Below, piece by piece: positions 11,841 to 23,138 of a stretch of 64,000 nt of DNA; positions within the stretch are counted from its first letter, which is position 1, and every line of letters begins with the position of its first letter. The stretch comes from Bicyclus anynana (lineage: Eukaryota > Arthropoda > Insecta > Lepidoptera > Nymphalidae). Where the stretch lies: NCBI RefSeq assembly GCF_947172395.1, contig NC_069087.1:992001-1056000 (forward strand), read 5' to 3'. The notes beneath the pieces are model-generated. The model was not told the DNA's origin and searched no databases. It was given only the letters and a program-made list of their open reading frames with translations. The position numbers and the translations under genes were made by a program.

Positions 11841-12089
11841 TCAGGGCGACAGGTGGAGAAACCGGCGGACTATCCTAGCCGAGTCCAGCAAGACCGCTTT
11901 TTGCATCTTGCCTGCGAGCGAACTGCCACGGAACCCCAGCCGCCTCAGATGGTGAACGAGGCTGACTGGGATCAAACCGTTGGCAGATATAACGATGGGG
12001 ATGATTTCAGTGGACTCCACATGCCACATGGCGGTAACCTCGTGAGCCAGATCTAGATATTTACGTTTTTTCTCTGTCTCAGCTCTCAC
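11841..12089 (-). pseudogene. C-terminal remnant of R4/Dong-like ORF
   Basis: 82 codons that align block by block with the C-terminus of the neighbouring R4/Dong-like protein: 'KYLDLAHEVTAMWHVEST' against 'KYLDLAHEITAMWNVEST', 'VISANGLIPVS' against 'VVSVNGLIAKS', and the end 'ARIVRRFLHLSP' against 'ARIVRRFLTLEP'. The similarity extends slightly upstream of the Met (DENLV), which shows that the Met is not a real start. The zinc knuckle and the nuclease residues RPD...D lie in the deleted part. Confidence 0.8.
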
Positions 12090-12403
12090 AAGGTTCTCGT
12101 CCGTCCGGTTTCTCCCCCTGTAGCCCTGTAGTACGCGCGCATGACATTTTTATTCATGTCGCATGTCCATTTCATGCGCCGTACGCCACCAGCGGCGGGC
12201 TCCGAAGATTGGGCCCTAGGGGACCCTGTCGAAGCCAAGCCCTCTGATGGGGATGATGGAAGTGTCGACCGGTCAGGTGGTAGTGCCGGTCGACTATGTT
12301 GGCTGGCGGCTCGCATGCTGCCACGTCCAGCGCCAGCCCCAGACGCGCCCTGGCGGCCCCCAGGTAGCGGCCCTAATCGCGCTCTCTGTTGTTCCATCAT
12401 CAT
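12086..12403 (-). pseudogene. N-terminal remnant of R4/Dong-like ORF
   Basis: 105 codons from Met at 12403. Low-complexity Gly/Ala/Ser/Pro-rich start, then a 'RRMKWTCDMNKNVMRAYYRA' block (about residues 75-94) that resembles the N-terminal helix-turn-helix-like block of R4/Dong-type proteins. The frame then meets the deletion junction and stops at 12086-12088. The neighbouring C-terminal remnant is in a different frame and overlaps by 4 bases, so no joined protein is made. The family match of the block is from recall. Confidence 0.6.
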
Positions 12404-12606
12404 ATTTTTTAGGGGGGGGTGAGTGGAGGTTACATCACCCGGGGTCCACTCAGGTCCCCGAGGAGGCTGTTTTTTTAAGCCAGCTAGCTTGATTTCGGAG
12501 AACCAAAAGATACCAAACGGTTCTCCGATGTCCCTTAGTCGCCTCTTACGACACCCTCGGGAAAGATAGGGGTGGCAACATTCTAATCTGCCGGTGCCAC
12601 ACGGCG

Positions 12607-12627
12607 ATTATTATTATTATTATTATT
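12607..12627 (+). repeat. TTA trinucleotide array (third of three)
   Basis: TTA run at the 5' edge of the internally deleted R4/Dong-like copy; outermost remaining piece of the presumed target array. Confidence 0.9.
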
Positions 12628-13318
12628 GTCATAGCATAGCCTGCAGATAGAAAAAATTTAAAGTTTAGAACATTTTCTCCATTTATTCGAGTATTATATG
12701 GTATAAGTTGTAAATTATATGGTATATTAGTCGATTATTATATGGTATAGGTTAAAAAAAATCAAATAAAATGTCACATTATCCAAAATCTGTCTACTGC
12801 ACAGGACTTGTCTAGCCAGGTTTCTGCGGTCAAACAGACATTCCTCCATTTAGCGTTAATGTCTGAAACAAAAATAACTCAACAGAGAGAAATAACTGGT
12901 CAAACTTCATTAGTACAACACAATTAAAGCAGCCCGCCGTACTCAGGAAACTGGTCCATCGAGCGGGTAAAGCACAACTTTTGTCTCCCAACTACATCTA
13001 ACATCTTTCGTTAACGACTGCATTAAATTTCCACCAATTAAATCCATGTAGGGCCCTGGAGGGTGCCGTTAATTAAATGCGAGGCCCAAGAGTCCTCTAG
13101 CCTTAAAAGTGGGGACTCGTGGATTGTGGACCACTTGGGATAATCGTCGGTCAGAATTATACACTTTAATTGTCTATGGAATCATGGTTTTTGAATTATT
13201 ACCAAACGATTTACACTGAAAAGAGGTAGCCCTATTTAAAAGTTCAATGTATCCATTGTACTGTATAACCTTGAAATGGCACCTTATCTTTAGTTAGTTC
13301 AGTTTTAGAAGTACTGAA
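12628..13318. other. Stretch without recognised gene
   Basis: Contains a short local repeat of 'TTATATGGTATA' (12695-12750). No coding signal was seen. Confidence 0.45.
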
Positions 13319-13518
13319 CCTATACTGATATTATAAAGCTGAAGAGTTTACTTGTTTGCTTGAACGCGCTAATCTCAAGAATCACAAGTCTGATTCGAAA
13401 AAATATTTCAGTGATAGATAGCCCATTTATCGAGGAAAGCTTAATGCTAGGTATATATTATCCCCGTATTCCTAAGGGAACGGGAACCACGCGGGTGAAA
13501 CCGCGCGGCGTTAGCTAG
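13319..13518 (+). mobile_element. Helitron-like non-autonomous element
   Basis: Full family length (200 bp), starting CCTATACTGATATTATAAAG (the usual first T is C) and ending ACCGCGCGGCGTTAGCTAG followed by T. The palindrome CCGCGCGG six bases before CTAG fits the 3' hairpin plus CTRR end of Helitrons. Confidence 0.85.
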
Positions 13519-13903
13519 TATATCTTATTGTTATAGTTTTATTTTATAAAAAAAATGTGCGCTAAAACCAGAAATAAAATATTAATTTGGGAATCTATTA
13601 CTGAGCAGTAATTAGGTTATGTCACTGACGTATTAATGGAGAGCCTTTGATAGCCCGACCTTCGTGGTTTTATACAGCTGAAAGTTTGCCCATGCTCAAA
13701 CTTTATGTACGTACGGTAGGCAAATATGGAGTTTAATATCATCGATATATTCATTGGGTGATAATATATCGATATCAATATATTCGATAGACAACGAACC
13801 GTATATAACTATCGTTGAATATAGGTAGTAAAAAGTTGTGTGTGGAAAAAATTAAACTTTAAATCATTGTACCTACTTAGTAGTATCATTGTACCTACTT
13901 ATA

Positions 13904-14213
13904 GGCCGTGATAGCTCAATGGATATGTCCCCTGCCTCCGTTTTCCGAGGGTGTGGGTTCGAATCCGATCCGGGGCATGCACCTCCAACTTTTCAGTTGT
14001 GTGCATTTTAAGAAATTAAATACCACGTGTCTCAATCGGTAAAGGAAAACATCGTGAGGAAACCTGCATACCAGAGAATTTTCTTAATTCTTTGCGTGTG
14101 CGAAGTCTGCCAATCCGCATTGGGCCAGCGTGGTAGACTATTGGCCTAATCCCTCACATTCTGAGAGGAGACTCGAGCTCAGTAGTGATCCGAATATGGG
14201 TTGATGACGACGA
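13904..14213 (+). mobile_element. tRNA-derived SINE, family B, full length
   Basis: tRNA-like head (GTGATAGCTCAATGGA, B box GGTTCGAATCC), full body and a GATGACGACGAC tail. ACCTACTTA flanks both ends and is a likely 9 bp target duplication; the motif also occurs once more just upstream, so the duplication is not unique. Confidence 0.9.
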
Positions 14214-14690
14214 CCTACTTAGTAATTAATTTCTGAACGAATTTAAAGTTTCTTCCCTAGAATGTAAAAATATGTTCGTTTGAAAAATATTGTTCAACCT
14301 CAAGAGCAGAAAAACGGAATCCTCCTTAATATAATCAATGAGGGTATCTTTGAAGGAACAAGAAAAAAAATTTTTTAAAAGGTTGTCTGTGAAAAGCTAA
14401 GAACCCTTCCCGAATGGAGAATGAATTAATGTTCAAAAGGAGGTCCCCTTTGTTGGAGGCTGTATAATTGGGCAACAAACTCGCAGCCTCTCGATGAAGC
14501 CTCCGGATATCCGGTGCCGGTTCGAGCAAAGCTAACACTCTTAACCGGTTTTTATTTTTGAAAAGTTCATTAGAGGCGGGCTTATTTTTGACCTTTAACT
14601 ATACATTGCTATAATTGTAATTCTAGCGTGTTATAAAAAATTTAGGTCTCCGTCATTATCACTTTATTTGAACACACTACAGGGCTATAA
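14214..14690. other. Stretch without recognised gene
   Basis: A 67-codon minus-strand frame lies here without a recognisable domain. Nothing else was seen. Confidence 0.45.
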
Positions 14691-14942
14691 AGAGACGTGA
14701 TAGCCCTGTGGATATGACCTCTGCCTCCTATTGCGGAGGGTGTGGCTTCGAATCCGGTCCGGGGCATGCACCTTCAACTTTTGATATTGTGTGCATTTTT
14801 TAAGAAATTAAATATCACGTGTCTCAAACGTTGAAGGAAAAACATCGTGAGGAAACCTGCATACCAGAGCATTTTCTTAGTTCTCTGCGTTTGTGAAGTC
14901 TGCTGCATAGTCTGCATTGGGCTAGCGTGGTGGCTTAACCCA
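14691..14942 (+). mobile_element. tRNA-derived SINE, family B, 3'-truncated
   Basis: Head with GTGATAGCCCTGTGGA and B box GCTTCGAATCC, and body up to 'AGCGTGGTGGCTTAACCCAT'. The usual 'CTCATTCTGAGAGGAGACTC' part and simple-repeat tail are missing. Confidence 0.85.
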
Positions 14943-15489
14943 TCAAAACGATGTTTTCTTTCACCGTGAGCTTTGCTTTTTTGCAATGAACGGCTAAATG
15001 CTGAGCTGTAAACCACTTCTGTTTGATTTCACAGACACACACTAAAAATGAATAAACGTATTTCTTTATTAATTTCTAAATATAGATTAAAGAATGTAGC
15101 AGCCCATTTGTCGATTATAGAATGTCAAATATTGTCGATTACTTTATGCCAATAAGTCAATGTTCCCGGAAATACGACGTCATATATAACAATATTTTCG
15201 CTAAGCCTAACCCCACTGAGCCTGGCTTAATGAATTTATTGCGTACACCAAACCGATATCGCAACTTGCAAATTGCAATAAATTCAACCCCTATTCCGTG
15301 GTTCCACAAAGCAAGGGCCTAAGAAAAATAATAAACATTTTTCGTACAGTTGTGTTTTGAATTGTAAATTTTCACTGACCTCAAAAACAGAGGATCTGTA
15401 TTTCTATTTGTACATATTTATACCATTTTGACGGGGATCTATCGCTTAAATGCATATTTTCAGAAAAGTTGAGTTTTATGACTCTTCTT
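14943..15489. other. Stretch without recognised gene
   Basis: A 66-codon plus-strand frame (15122-15322) shows no domain I recognise; its end is at an ordinary AT-rich sequence. Left unassigned. Confidence 0.4.
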
Positions 15490-15682
15490 TTTTATACTTC
15501 TATTATAAAGCTGAAGAGTTTGTTTGTTTGAACACGCTAATCTCAGAAACTACTGGTCCGATTTGAAAAATTCTTTCAGTTTTAGATAGCCCACTTATCG
15601 AGGAAGGTTATAGGCTATATTTTATTTCCGTATTTCTACGGAAACGGGAGCCACGCGGGTGAAACCGCGCGATGTCTACTAG
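15490..15682 (+). mobile_element. Helitron-like non-autonomous element
   Basis: Family core with ...GAAACCGCGCGATGTCTACTAG followed by T. The 5' end (TTATACTTCTATTATAAAG) is altered, with the TC start not clear. Confidence 0.8.
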
Positions 15683-15940
15683 TCAAAACATAAACGTGAA
15701 AGTAGAAGCCAAATTTAACATGAGATTTGAAACTTATTTCACTTTTAGAACATACAATATTCTAAAATAAATTTAAAATACAAATTCTTAAAACACAAAA
15801 GAAAATTAAATAATTTCAGCGACAACAATGTACGTTATTTAAATATGTAACTTCTTACATTCGAATATTGACTTCATTAATCAAAGAATATGTACCTACA
15901 AGATATCAATTAATAATTATTATATAATGACATCCTTCAG

Positions 15941-16220
15941 TGATAGTCTAATAGATGACCTCTGCCTTCGATTCGGAGGGCGTGGCTTCGAATTCGGTCC
16001 GGGGCATGCACTTCCAACTTTTCAGATAAGTGCATTTTAAGAAATTATATACCAAACTCAAACGGCGAAAAACATCGTAAGGAAATCTGAGATCTCTACG
16101 TGTGTGAAGTCTGCCAATTCGCATTGGACCAGCATGGTGTGTATTGGCCTAACACCTCTCATTCTGAGAAGAGACTCGTGCTCAACTGTGAGTCGAAAAT
16201 GGGTTGCTAATGATGATGAT
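15941..16220 (+). mobile_element. tRNA-derived SINE, family B
   Basis: Head truncated at its first bases (TGATAGTCTAATAGATGACC), B box GCTTCGAATTC with one change, full body, and (GAT)n tail (ATGATGATGATT). Confidence 0.85.
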
Positions 16221-16963
16221 TCCTTCAGTGGATATTGAACTTGGGTTTATTACAAACAACATGTCAAGTATTTTTGAATCTAGATACTTCGACAATAATT
16301 TTCAAAAACTTTGTATGAATGAAAAAAAGCGATATCTTAAAAATATTTCTTACGCCAGTGTCGTTAAGAAGGGTGTAATTTAATTTGGTACGTTTCCGTT
16401 TACCGTTATCCGCTTCGTAAATTATTTAAAAGCGAATGTTTTTCTTCTTCTTGCAACTTTTCTTCGTAAACAGGCAATATTTTAGATTTGGAGCAAAAGT
16501 TTTACGCGCAAATCACCGTGATTTTATAATTAAGCAAAAATCTCCAGATAGGTTCTGCTCGCGGGCAGAAATTTTCTTGTCGAGTAAAATGTTTTTTACT
16601 CGATATACTAGGATTTCGAAATATGTATGTTTTGCGGAAAAAAAACAAGAAAACACTTTATTAAAGTGTTGTATTTTTCCGACACATTATTATAATATAA
16701 TATCTTATGATGCTTTTGAAATGGAATGATAAAAGATAATTAAGCATACTTTAAATGAAAAGTTATACTGTACAAATGCAATGTGTAGTGCTTAAGAGGA
16801 AAATACCTTTATAGAGTAAATAACAGAGGTTTAGCTAATAATAAAATAAACCCCCATCGTGTTCCCACGAATCTGGTAGCACGTTAAGTCTTCGAATCCA
16901 GTCATTACCATTCCATAACATTCTGATAGTGATTATTACAGAAACAAACATTGTAACTCTAAA
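16221..16963. other. Stretch without recognised gene
   Basis: A 97-codon plus-strand frame (16436-16729) is Phe/Lys-rich, has no recognisable domain, and looks like chance reading of AT-rich DNA. Confidence 0.45.
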
Positions 16964-17070
16964 CCTGCCAATCCACATTGGAGCCGCGTGGTGGGTCTAA
17001 ACATAATATCCCCTCACATATAAGCAGGTAGGCCTGGCCCTTTAATGAGCCAGTAACAAATGAATACTGA
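16964..17070 (+). repeat. Old SINE/RTE-tail fragment
   Basis: 'CTGCCAATCCACATTGGAGC', then 'CGTGGTGGGTCTAAACATAAT' in diverged form and a 'CCTCACATATAAGCAGG' block resemble the tail of family B and of RTE-type LINEs. No head is present. Confidence 0.5.
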
Positions 17071-17159
17071 TATGATTGACGTACTTAAGCAAATATCCAT
17101 ATCATTGAAATCTGTGTTTTGTGTAGATATAAAGATAACTTTGTGTATAAAGATAAATT

Positions 17160-17285
17160 GCGGACCCGGTCAAGCTTCGCTTTGATTTTGGTTCTTCCCT
17201 ACCCCTAATTCTGCCTCTACCCTACCCCTACCCTAAAATAATTCTCCGTAAGAACCATCTTCGTACTTCAAGGAGTGTTCTAAAA
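17160..17285 (-). repeat. Fragment of G-rich Helitron-like family
   Basis: CCCTACCCCTA-type repeats next to 'CAAGCTTCGCTTTG'. The reverse complement matches the G-rich end of the element at 33588-33825 (CAAAGCGAAGTTTG). Confidence 0.5.
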
Positions 17286-17289
17286 AAAT

Positions 17290-18200
17290 AAATTGAAATC
17301 ATTCTTGAGATTTGCGCTTAGGAAAATTCAGGATTATTTTTTATATAAACTCGTAGCTTTAAGGAGCCAATACTCCAAAAATGCTTATAAAACTAAAAAT
17401 AGTTTCAAAAATGCCCTCCAGCGGCTCTGCGCGAGTCGTTTAAGAGCGAACTAAATTTTTATTGACGCGCAAAGGGGACTATTCGCTGAATAGGCAAATT
17501 CAATTGGGCCCGGACAAAAGCAATTTAGTATGGACAGGTGGGAATTGGTTGCAAGCTGGCAACGCTGGAGGCACGAGTGGTTTTCTTGTTACTTTCTTGT
17601 CATTACCAGCTTTATGGTCGGAATCAAAGGCAAAACATTGTCCGAATAAATAAATTACTTATATAAAGCAGTAGAGGAATATTTTATTTCCTTCTTATAT
17701 TTGTAAACAGGATTATTTCACACGACTGTCCGAAAAGTGTTTGTTTTTATGTCAGTTTTTAAATACCTATCATGGAAACAGAACATTGAATACTTATGGA
17801 GTCATTTAATTGTCCATCTATCTGTCTCTTAAGACCTTTTTTTTCTAGATATGCGTGAAAATATCAAGTAAAAATTTTGTCGAAATGTCCTTTGTACAAA
17901 CCTTTGATCTTTAATTATAAATGTTTATAAATATAATTTTCGTTTTAAATATAATTTTCCTATTAGTTATAAATATAATTTTCGTTCTATTTAATTATTT
18001 AGCGTACGTGACTGTACAACTAAAGATACTTAAATATAATTATTAGTCTAGTACAGAACCTGAAAATACGATTATTTTCCGGAAAAAAAGGAAAGGAAAC
18101 TATAAACAATAGCTCATTCTATTCATAACTTCTAATAAATATCAATAAAAATCCCTTTTATATAACAAAAGTCGGAACTATATAACAGAAGTCAGAACTA
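17290..18200. other. AT-rich stretch without recognised gene
   Basis: Contains a short local repeat of 'AATATAATTTTCGTT' (17930-17985) and the start of a ~22 bp repeat 'AGTCGGAACTATATAACAGA' (18168-18215). No coding signal was seen. Confidence 0.45.
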
Positions 18201-18219
18201 TATCAGAAGTCAAAAGTCA

Positions 18220-18543
18220 ATATGGCGTCCACTAGACGCCATGTCCACAGCTAAATAAAGAATAGTGTTCATTAGTTTAAGAGTGCGAATTCTTTGTTTC
18301 ATTTTCATGTTAACGAAGGGTCGTGTTTCTTCGTTAGGGCTGTGGGGCGGGGTTGTATTGAGTGCGAACGACCAGCGTTTTGTTATTGCCCCTTAATAAT
18401 TAAATAAGATACTCGTGCGCCCAATGAGAGAAACTTAGAGTGCCGCTATAACGAGAGTAATGTTACTAATTTTTCTTGTTTAACATTCTTTATAGTTGTG
18501 TTTCTTTTTAGTAGATTTTAAGTGAAAAGTTAACGTAAAAGGT
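18220..18543 (+). promoter_or_regulatory. Possible non-coding first exon ending at a splice donor (speculative)
   Basis: A locally GC-richer, non-repetitive block ends at AAAAG|GTAAGG (GT at 18542), a strong splice donor match. A small palindrome, ATGGCGTCCACTAGACGCCAT, occurs near 18222-18243. There is no clear TATA box and no useful open frame, so a 5' UTR or lncRNA exon is only a guess. Confidence 0.15.
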
Positions 18544-18832
18544 AAGGTAAGGTTTAATTTTTCTTACACCAATATAATAATTGTCTAACTTGTATTCAAA
18601 TTACTTTACAAGTATTAAAAAGTGTATCAAAATGCAAGCTCCGTAATATTTTGAAATCTTAGACTATTTTTGTTGGGTCTATTTCTTCTTACCTTTTTTT
18701 GTTGGGTCAAGAATTGATACAATTAGGAACTTAAGCTAACCAATAATAACTATACAAGCCCAGTACATCAGGGATACCTCTTAAATGTTATTTTTATCTT
18801 TAGTTTATACTGTATTTTTATGTTTATTTTAG

Positions 18833-18903
18833 TGGCTGGTGGGAGGCTTCCGCCGTGGCTAGTTACCACCCTACCGGCAAAGACGTACCACCAAGCGATT
18901 TAG
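18833..18903 (+). mobile_element. SINE family A fragment (middle only)
   Basis: Matches the family A body from 'TGGCTGGTGGGAGGCTTC' to 'CCAAGCGATTTAG'. Head and tail are absent. Confidence 0.85.
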
Positions 18904-18919
18904 TAAAATCGAGTTAGTT

Positions 18920-18998
18920 AAAGTAGGGTAGGGGTAGGATAGGGGTTGTTGAAAGTTTACATCGAGTTTCACGCGGACGAAGTCGCGGGCGTCGGCTA
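18920..18998 (+). repeat. Helitron-like 3' terminus with G-rich motif
   Basis: GTAGGGTAGGGGTAGGATAG leads into 'CGCGGACGAAGTCGCGGGC' and GGCTAG followed by T. The CGCGGACGAAGTCGCG block and CTAG end define a second Helitron-like family (also at 22690 and 59300). Confidence 0.6.
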
Positions 18999-20897
18999 GT
19001 TAAAAAATGTAGACGAAAATCATTCTATTCATTATAATAGGTCCGGACTGTTTTCTAATTGCTTTCTACACTTATGGAATGAGCTTGTTTTTTTTTTGTT
19101 TCAGTTTTTATATAATCTATGCGGTCGGGTTTTTTTATTTGTTTAATTAATTAATTTATTATATGTAGTATAAGAGCCAAGCCAAGCATAGAGGTTTCCA
19201 TACCAAGCAAATCTGTTAGAATGCTCACCAGAACGCTTGATAGAATGTTCGCTAAAATGTTCTCGTATTTTTCTGTGATGTAATTATTCGCACGAATGTT
19301 CATTACAAGTGAATGCCCAAGTCTGTCAGCACCTTTATACATCATTGTCACTCAATATCAGGAAATATCGCATGTCAGGAAATAAAAAAAATACCTCTAT
19401 ATGTTCGTCTACTAAAATTCCTCTAACACATCATGCAATTTTGTTTTAAAACAAATCACTGCAGCACTTTGCAAGCGTTGGAAAATTTTTAGTATAATAT
19501 TATGTGCAAACATTTTGAAATTTGAATTGCAGAAAATAATGAGAACTGTTTGAATTGTAATTCTGGACTAAAAATAAGTCCGGCGGAGCTTTGTACTCAT
19601 CTGCATACATTTGTTACCCGCCTTAGAAAACTTGAGGTTCTTTGTCCAACGTGAAGTTGTGAATTTTGAAGTGTTACCCAAAAAATGAGGTTCCCAATTT
19701 AGCTTACATTTTTAATGTACAAGAACCCTCATACGTAAAATTTTCTAGATTATTTGATAAGTAAATAATCCGGATTTATAACCGATTGCGGGATGCTCCT
19801 GAAACATCAATTTTCAGAAAAAAACAATTATGATCTCATTGTGGGACTCAAACACTGGACTTTAGACACTCGGATCTTATGATCTGTAACTTATGTAATC
19901 AAATACTCAATCTAGAATACTGAAGTCAACTCATTACGAAATATCAAACACAACTTTACTTACAAAGCTGTAATTTCGCAGGGAGGTAGTAGTATTAGTA
20001 AGTAGACGTCCGCTAAGACCCGATTTTCTGACAGAGCTGATATATGATATTATATGATAAGGATATAAGGGCAAAAGAAGTCACGTACGTCTGCAAGTAT
20101 CACAAAATTTCAACTCAATTTTATTCAACAAAGTTGTTGCAAGCGATGTTTGCAAAATTAAAAAGCACGACACTCCTAACAACGTTCTCTAATGCGACTT
20201 CAAAATGCTAGTTTTTTCAAAAGATTTTTTTCCAACGCCGCTATGAAATATCCTTTGTTGAAAAATCTTGACAAAAAGCCTCCTGACCCAAAACCATATC
20301 CTTAACATTGAAAAAAAAAAACACGCCCTACGAAAGCCCTTGGCCGTCAAAAACCCCGCAAATTGACGCGGGACCATTGTACGGACAGACAAGAACGTAC
20401 AACATTAAAGTGTTCATTTAGTTAGCAAATTTTTCGTTCTATTTTACTTTTTACTTGTTAGTAAACTTTTGCTTTATTTTAGGTGGGGTTTCTGAGTTAC
20501 GGTGAATGCAAATGAGCTGTATGTTAAGGTGGAGCGAGTTAGGCTTGTTATTTTTTAGTCCTGTTTTAGTTGGGACTTTGTTTTTTTTGTGGAACCTTTA
20601 TTTACGAACACAATTTTTTCTATAGATTTCTTTTGGTTAATATGTTTAATAATATCTTGTGTTGCGTAATTGGCTAACTCAATATCTTTCGGAGGATGAA
20701 ATTATGCAATGGTTTTGCCACTTTTATTAAGGTAAAAATATACTTTGAAGCGGATTTTCTGTGGAAAATATAATATGTCAAACGATTTTGATTTCTTTCA
20801 ATTTCTAAAAACAACCGTACAGTCGTACAGTCACGTGCATAATCTTACATCCGTGGTGCATTCTAAGACGAATTAATTTGTTAATTAATCTCAGAAT
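18999..20897. other. AT-rich stretch without recognised gene
   Basis: Small frames of 66-67 codons on the minus strand have no domain. No RNA gene or complete repeat was recognised. Confidence 0.5.
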
Positions 20898-21215
20898 CAT
20901 CATCATCATCATTATCAACCCATATTCGGCTCACTGCTGAGCTCGAGTCTCCTCTCAGAATGAGAGGGATTAGGCCAATAGTCCATCACCCAGGCTCGAT
21001 GCGGATTGGCAGACTTCACACACGCACAGAGTTAAGAAAATTCTCTGGTATGCAGGTTTCCTCACGATTATTTTTCTTTCACCATTTGAGACACGTGATA
21101 GTTAATTTCTTAAAATGCACATAACTGAAAAGTCGGAGGTGCATGCCCCGGACCGGAATCGAACCTACACCCTCCAAAATCGGAGGCAGAGGTCATATCC
21201 ACTGGGCTATCACAG
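20898..21215 (-). mobile_element. tRNA-derived SINE, family B, full length with target duplication
   Basis: On the minus strand: head GTGATAGCCCAGTGGATATG, B box GGTTCGATTCC, complete body, (GAT)n tail. The 10-base sequence ATCTCAGAAT is present at 20888-20897 and 21216-21225, a clean target-site duplication showing a target-primed insertion. Confidence 0.95.
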
Positions 21216-21225
21216 ATCTCAGAAT

Positions 21226-22157
21226 GAATTCAGTTAATTTGGTGAAGGCGCGCGTTATTTACTGTACTCGATAGTTTATTTACTACTCGGTACCTATTTA
21301 CCGATAATAGGTACCGAGTACTAGAACGTTAAATCACTTCGTGATTTGTTTAACCGGTCAATAGTCACTGCTACAACTAACCACCAGCTAGTCCATTATG
21401 CAGATACAATATAATGAACTGGCTGGCTAGTTTCATACTACTGGTTAATTTCATTGAACACCGAGATCAGTGTACGATTTATAACATCAGCCATTTCGGA
21501 AACCGAATAAAAAATACTTACAACGTTAGTTCGTATTTTAATATTAAGTAATAATGCAACATTGGAATACAATAAAAATCAAAAATTCAAACCATCGAAA
21601 CAATTCAAACGCGATAAAAGTATTTTTACAATAATTCCGCGTGACCTCTGCTTCTGACGCTACAGCTGACACAGGTACGCGTCATCCTTGACACAAAAAC
21701 TGACGTGCTTCATGCTGACACCAGAGTGACACGGAGATACATTCTACCACCGCTAGCGCGCCAGCCGAAACGCGACTCTCACACGATAAACGCAAAGTCC
21801 AAAATCGAAAAACCGCCAAACATTTTGCCGCGTGAAAATACATGGTAATATCAAACAGTCACAGCCAATTTTTAACCGTATACCTGAAGAGATAGAATCT
21901 AATATCGCGGAGTAGATTATTTGGCGCACTGTAATTTCGCTACGTATGACGGTTGGAAAAGTAAAAGATGCTGCAAGAATAGATATAAGCCGACAATGAA
22001 AAGGAAACTTAGTGATTCTTTTGAAATGACGCTTTCGCTAACGAACTGTGTACTTTTCTTTGATGTCGAATAAATTAATTGTTATAATTCTTACCTTGAC
22101 CGGAATCGTGTCATAAGTTTGCGTCATAAGATATGATGTGTCACAGAAAGTATTACG
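21226..22157. other. Stretch without recognised gene, GC-richer middle
   Basis: 21640-21840 is GC-richer than the surroundings and holds no open frame of note. The short hairpin 'GGTACC...GGTACC' region at 21288-21320 (GTACTCGG... / CCGAGTAC) is a local inverted repeat. Function unknown. Confidence 0.35.
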
Positions 22158-22270
22158 ATGCCTCGTTGGTATAGTCGTAGTCACGCGGCTACTACGTAGT
22201 TATGTGGTCCTGGTACTCACTCCCGGATCTGGCATTACAGATTAATTAAATATTGTGTTTTCTTCTCAAA
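22158..22270 (+). mobile_element. tRNA-like SINE, family F, degraded
   Basis: Starts GCCTCGTTGGTATAGTCG (A-box-like), and a decayed B-box region around 'GGTCCTGGTACTCACTCCCGG' follows at the right distance. An AATAAA-like end is near 22270. I recognise the family layout from other lepidopteran SINEs; this copy is too decayed to be a functional tRNA. Confidence 0.5.
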
Positions 22271-22662
22271 TAAATACATTTAATCAACATAATCTGATAT
22301 TATTTATCTATCTATATTCTATATCCATAAATTAGTAAAGAAATATAATATATATTTTTCGCGTTTATCACGTTTTAAAATGCGTTTTCCAATTTTTCCG
22401 TTTCCATAACTACGTCTTTATAACTCACCAGTGTGAGTTTGGAATTGGAATCTCTTTCTGTTTAACACGAATTAGAGTGACGCTGTAAAGTAAAAAGTTA
22501 TTACTTCAAAACCATATTACGAATTAGTGTAACATTTCTGATAGTTAAACATAAAACAAGGATTTAGAAAGATTTACCCTTAGGGAGTTGAATTTTTCAA
22601 TGAAAGTCTGTAATTTTTTTTTTTATGTTATTAGTAATTTATAAATTGCAAGAGGGCCGAAT
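22271..22662. other. AT-rich stretch, nothing recognised
   Basis: No coding frame or repeat end was recognised. Confidence 0.5.
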
Positions 22663-22707
22663 CAAGGAGGTCTAAGGGTGGACGAAGTCGCGGGCGTCTG
22701 CTAGTTT
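22663..22707 (+). repeat. Helitron-like 3' terminus (second family)
   Basis: 'GGACGAAGTCGCGGGCGTC' then TGCTAG followed by T: the terminal block shared with 18960-18998 and 59300-59331. The 5' part is not recognisable. Confidence 0.55.
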
Positions 22708-23138
22708 AAATATGAAATCATGGCTTACCTCGATTATGAAACCAAGACCTGTTAACCTGATAACTGAAAATAAGTTAATTGAATTCAAGGTAAGATTGAC
22801 TATCATAAAATATAGATTTAAAATTCTTCTCTCCGTAAAATATACCTATTGCTATTATTACTGTTAACTCAATGACCTTTGTTTGGGTTCTACATTAAAC
22901 AGACCAATTTGGGATTTACTTTAATCCTATGATTACTCAGTAAATAATACCTATTCTGGTCGGACTGTTCGGTCCCTTATTGGGATCGCTTTGTGATTCA
23001 TACAGCCTACGTCGTCGCGCTAATTATAAATCCAATCTAAGGTTCTCGTGGTCTTTACCAAAATAGAACAGGTATGTAATTTATAGCTATTTCTGAATTA
23101 TTTAATACGAATACAAATTTTGTTTGCGTGGGAGTTCG
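22708..23138. other. Stretch without recognised gene
   Basis: No coding frame or repeat was recognised. Confidence 0.45.

Larger units (their letters stand above)
11667..12606 (-). mobile_element. R4/Dong-like element with internal deletion
   Basis: On the minus strand it starts after a TAA array (12607-12627) with a conserved-looking 5' UTR (GTGTGGCACCGGCAGATTAG..., then GTCGTAAGAGGCGACTAAGG), keeps the N-terminal coding part and the last ~80 codons, and lacks everything between. The 3' UTR (11667-11840) ends in the second TTA array. The polymerase and most of the nuclease are gone, so it can only move in trans. Sequence differs from its neighbour, so it is a different subfamily and not a duplicate. 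Confidence 0.8.
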
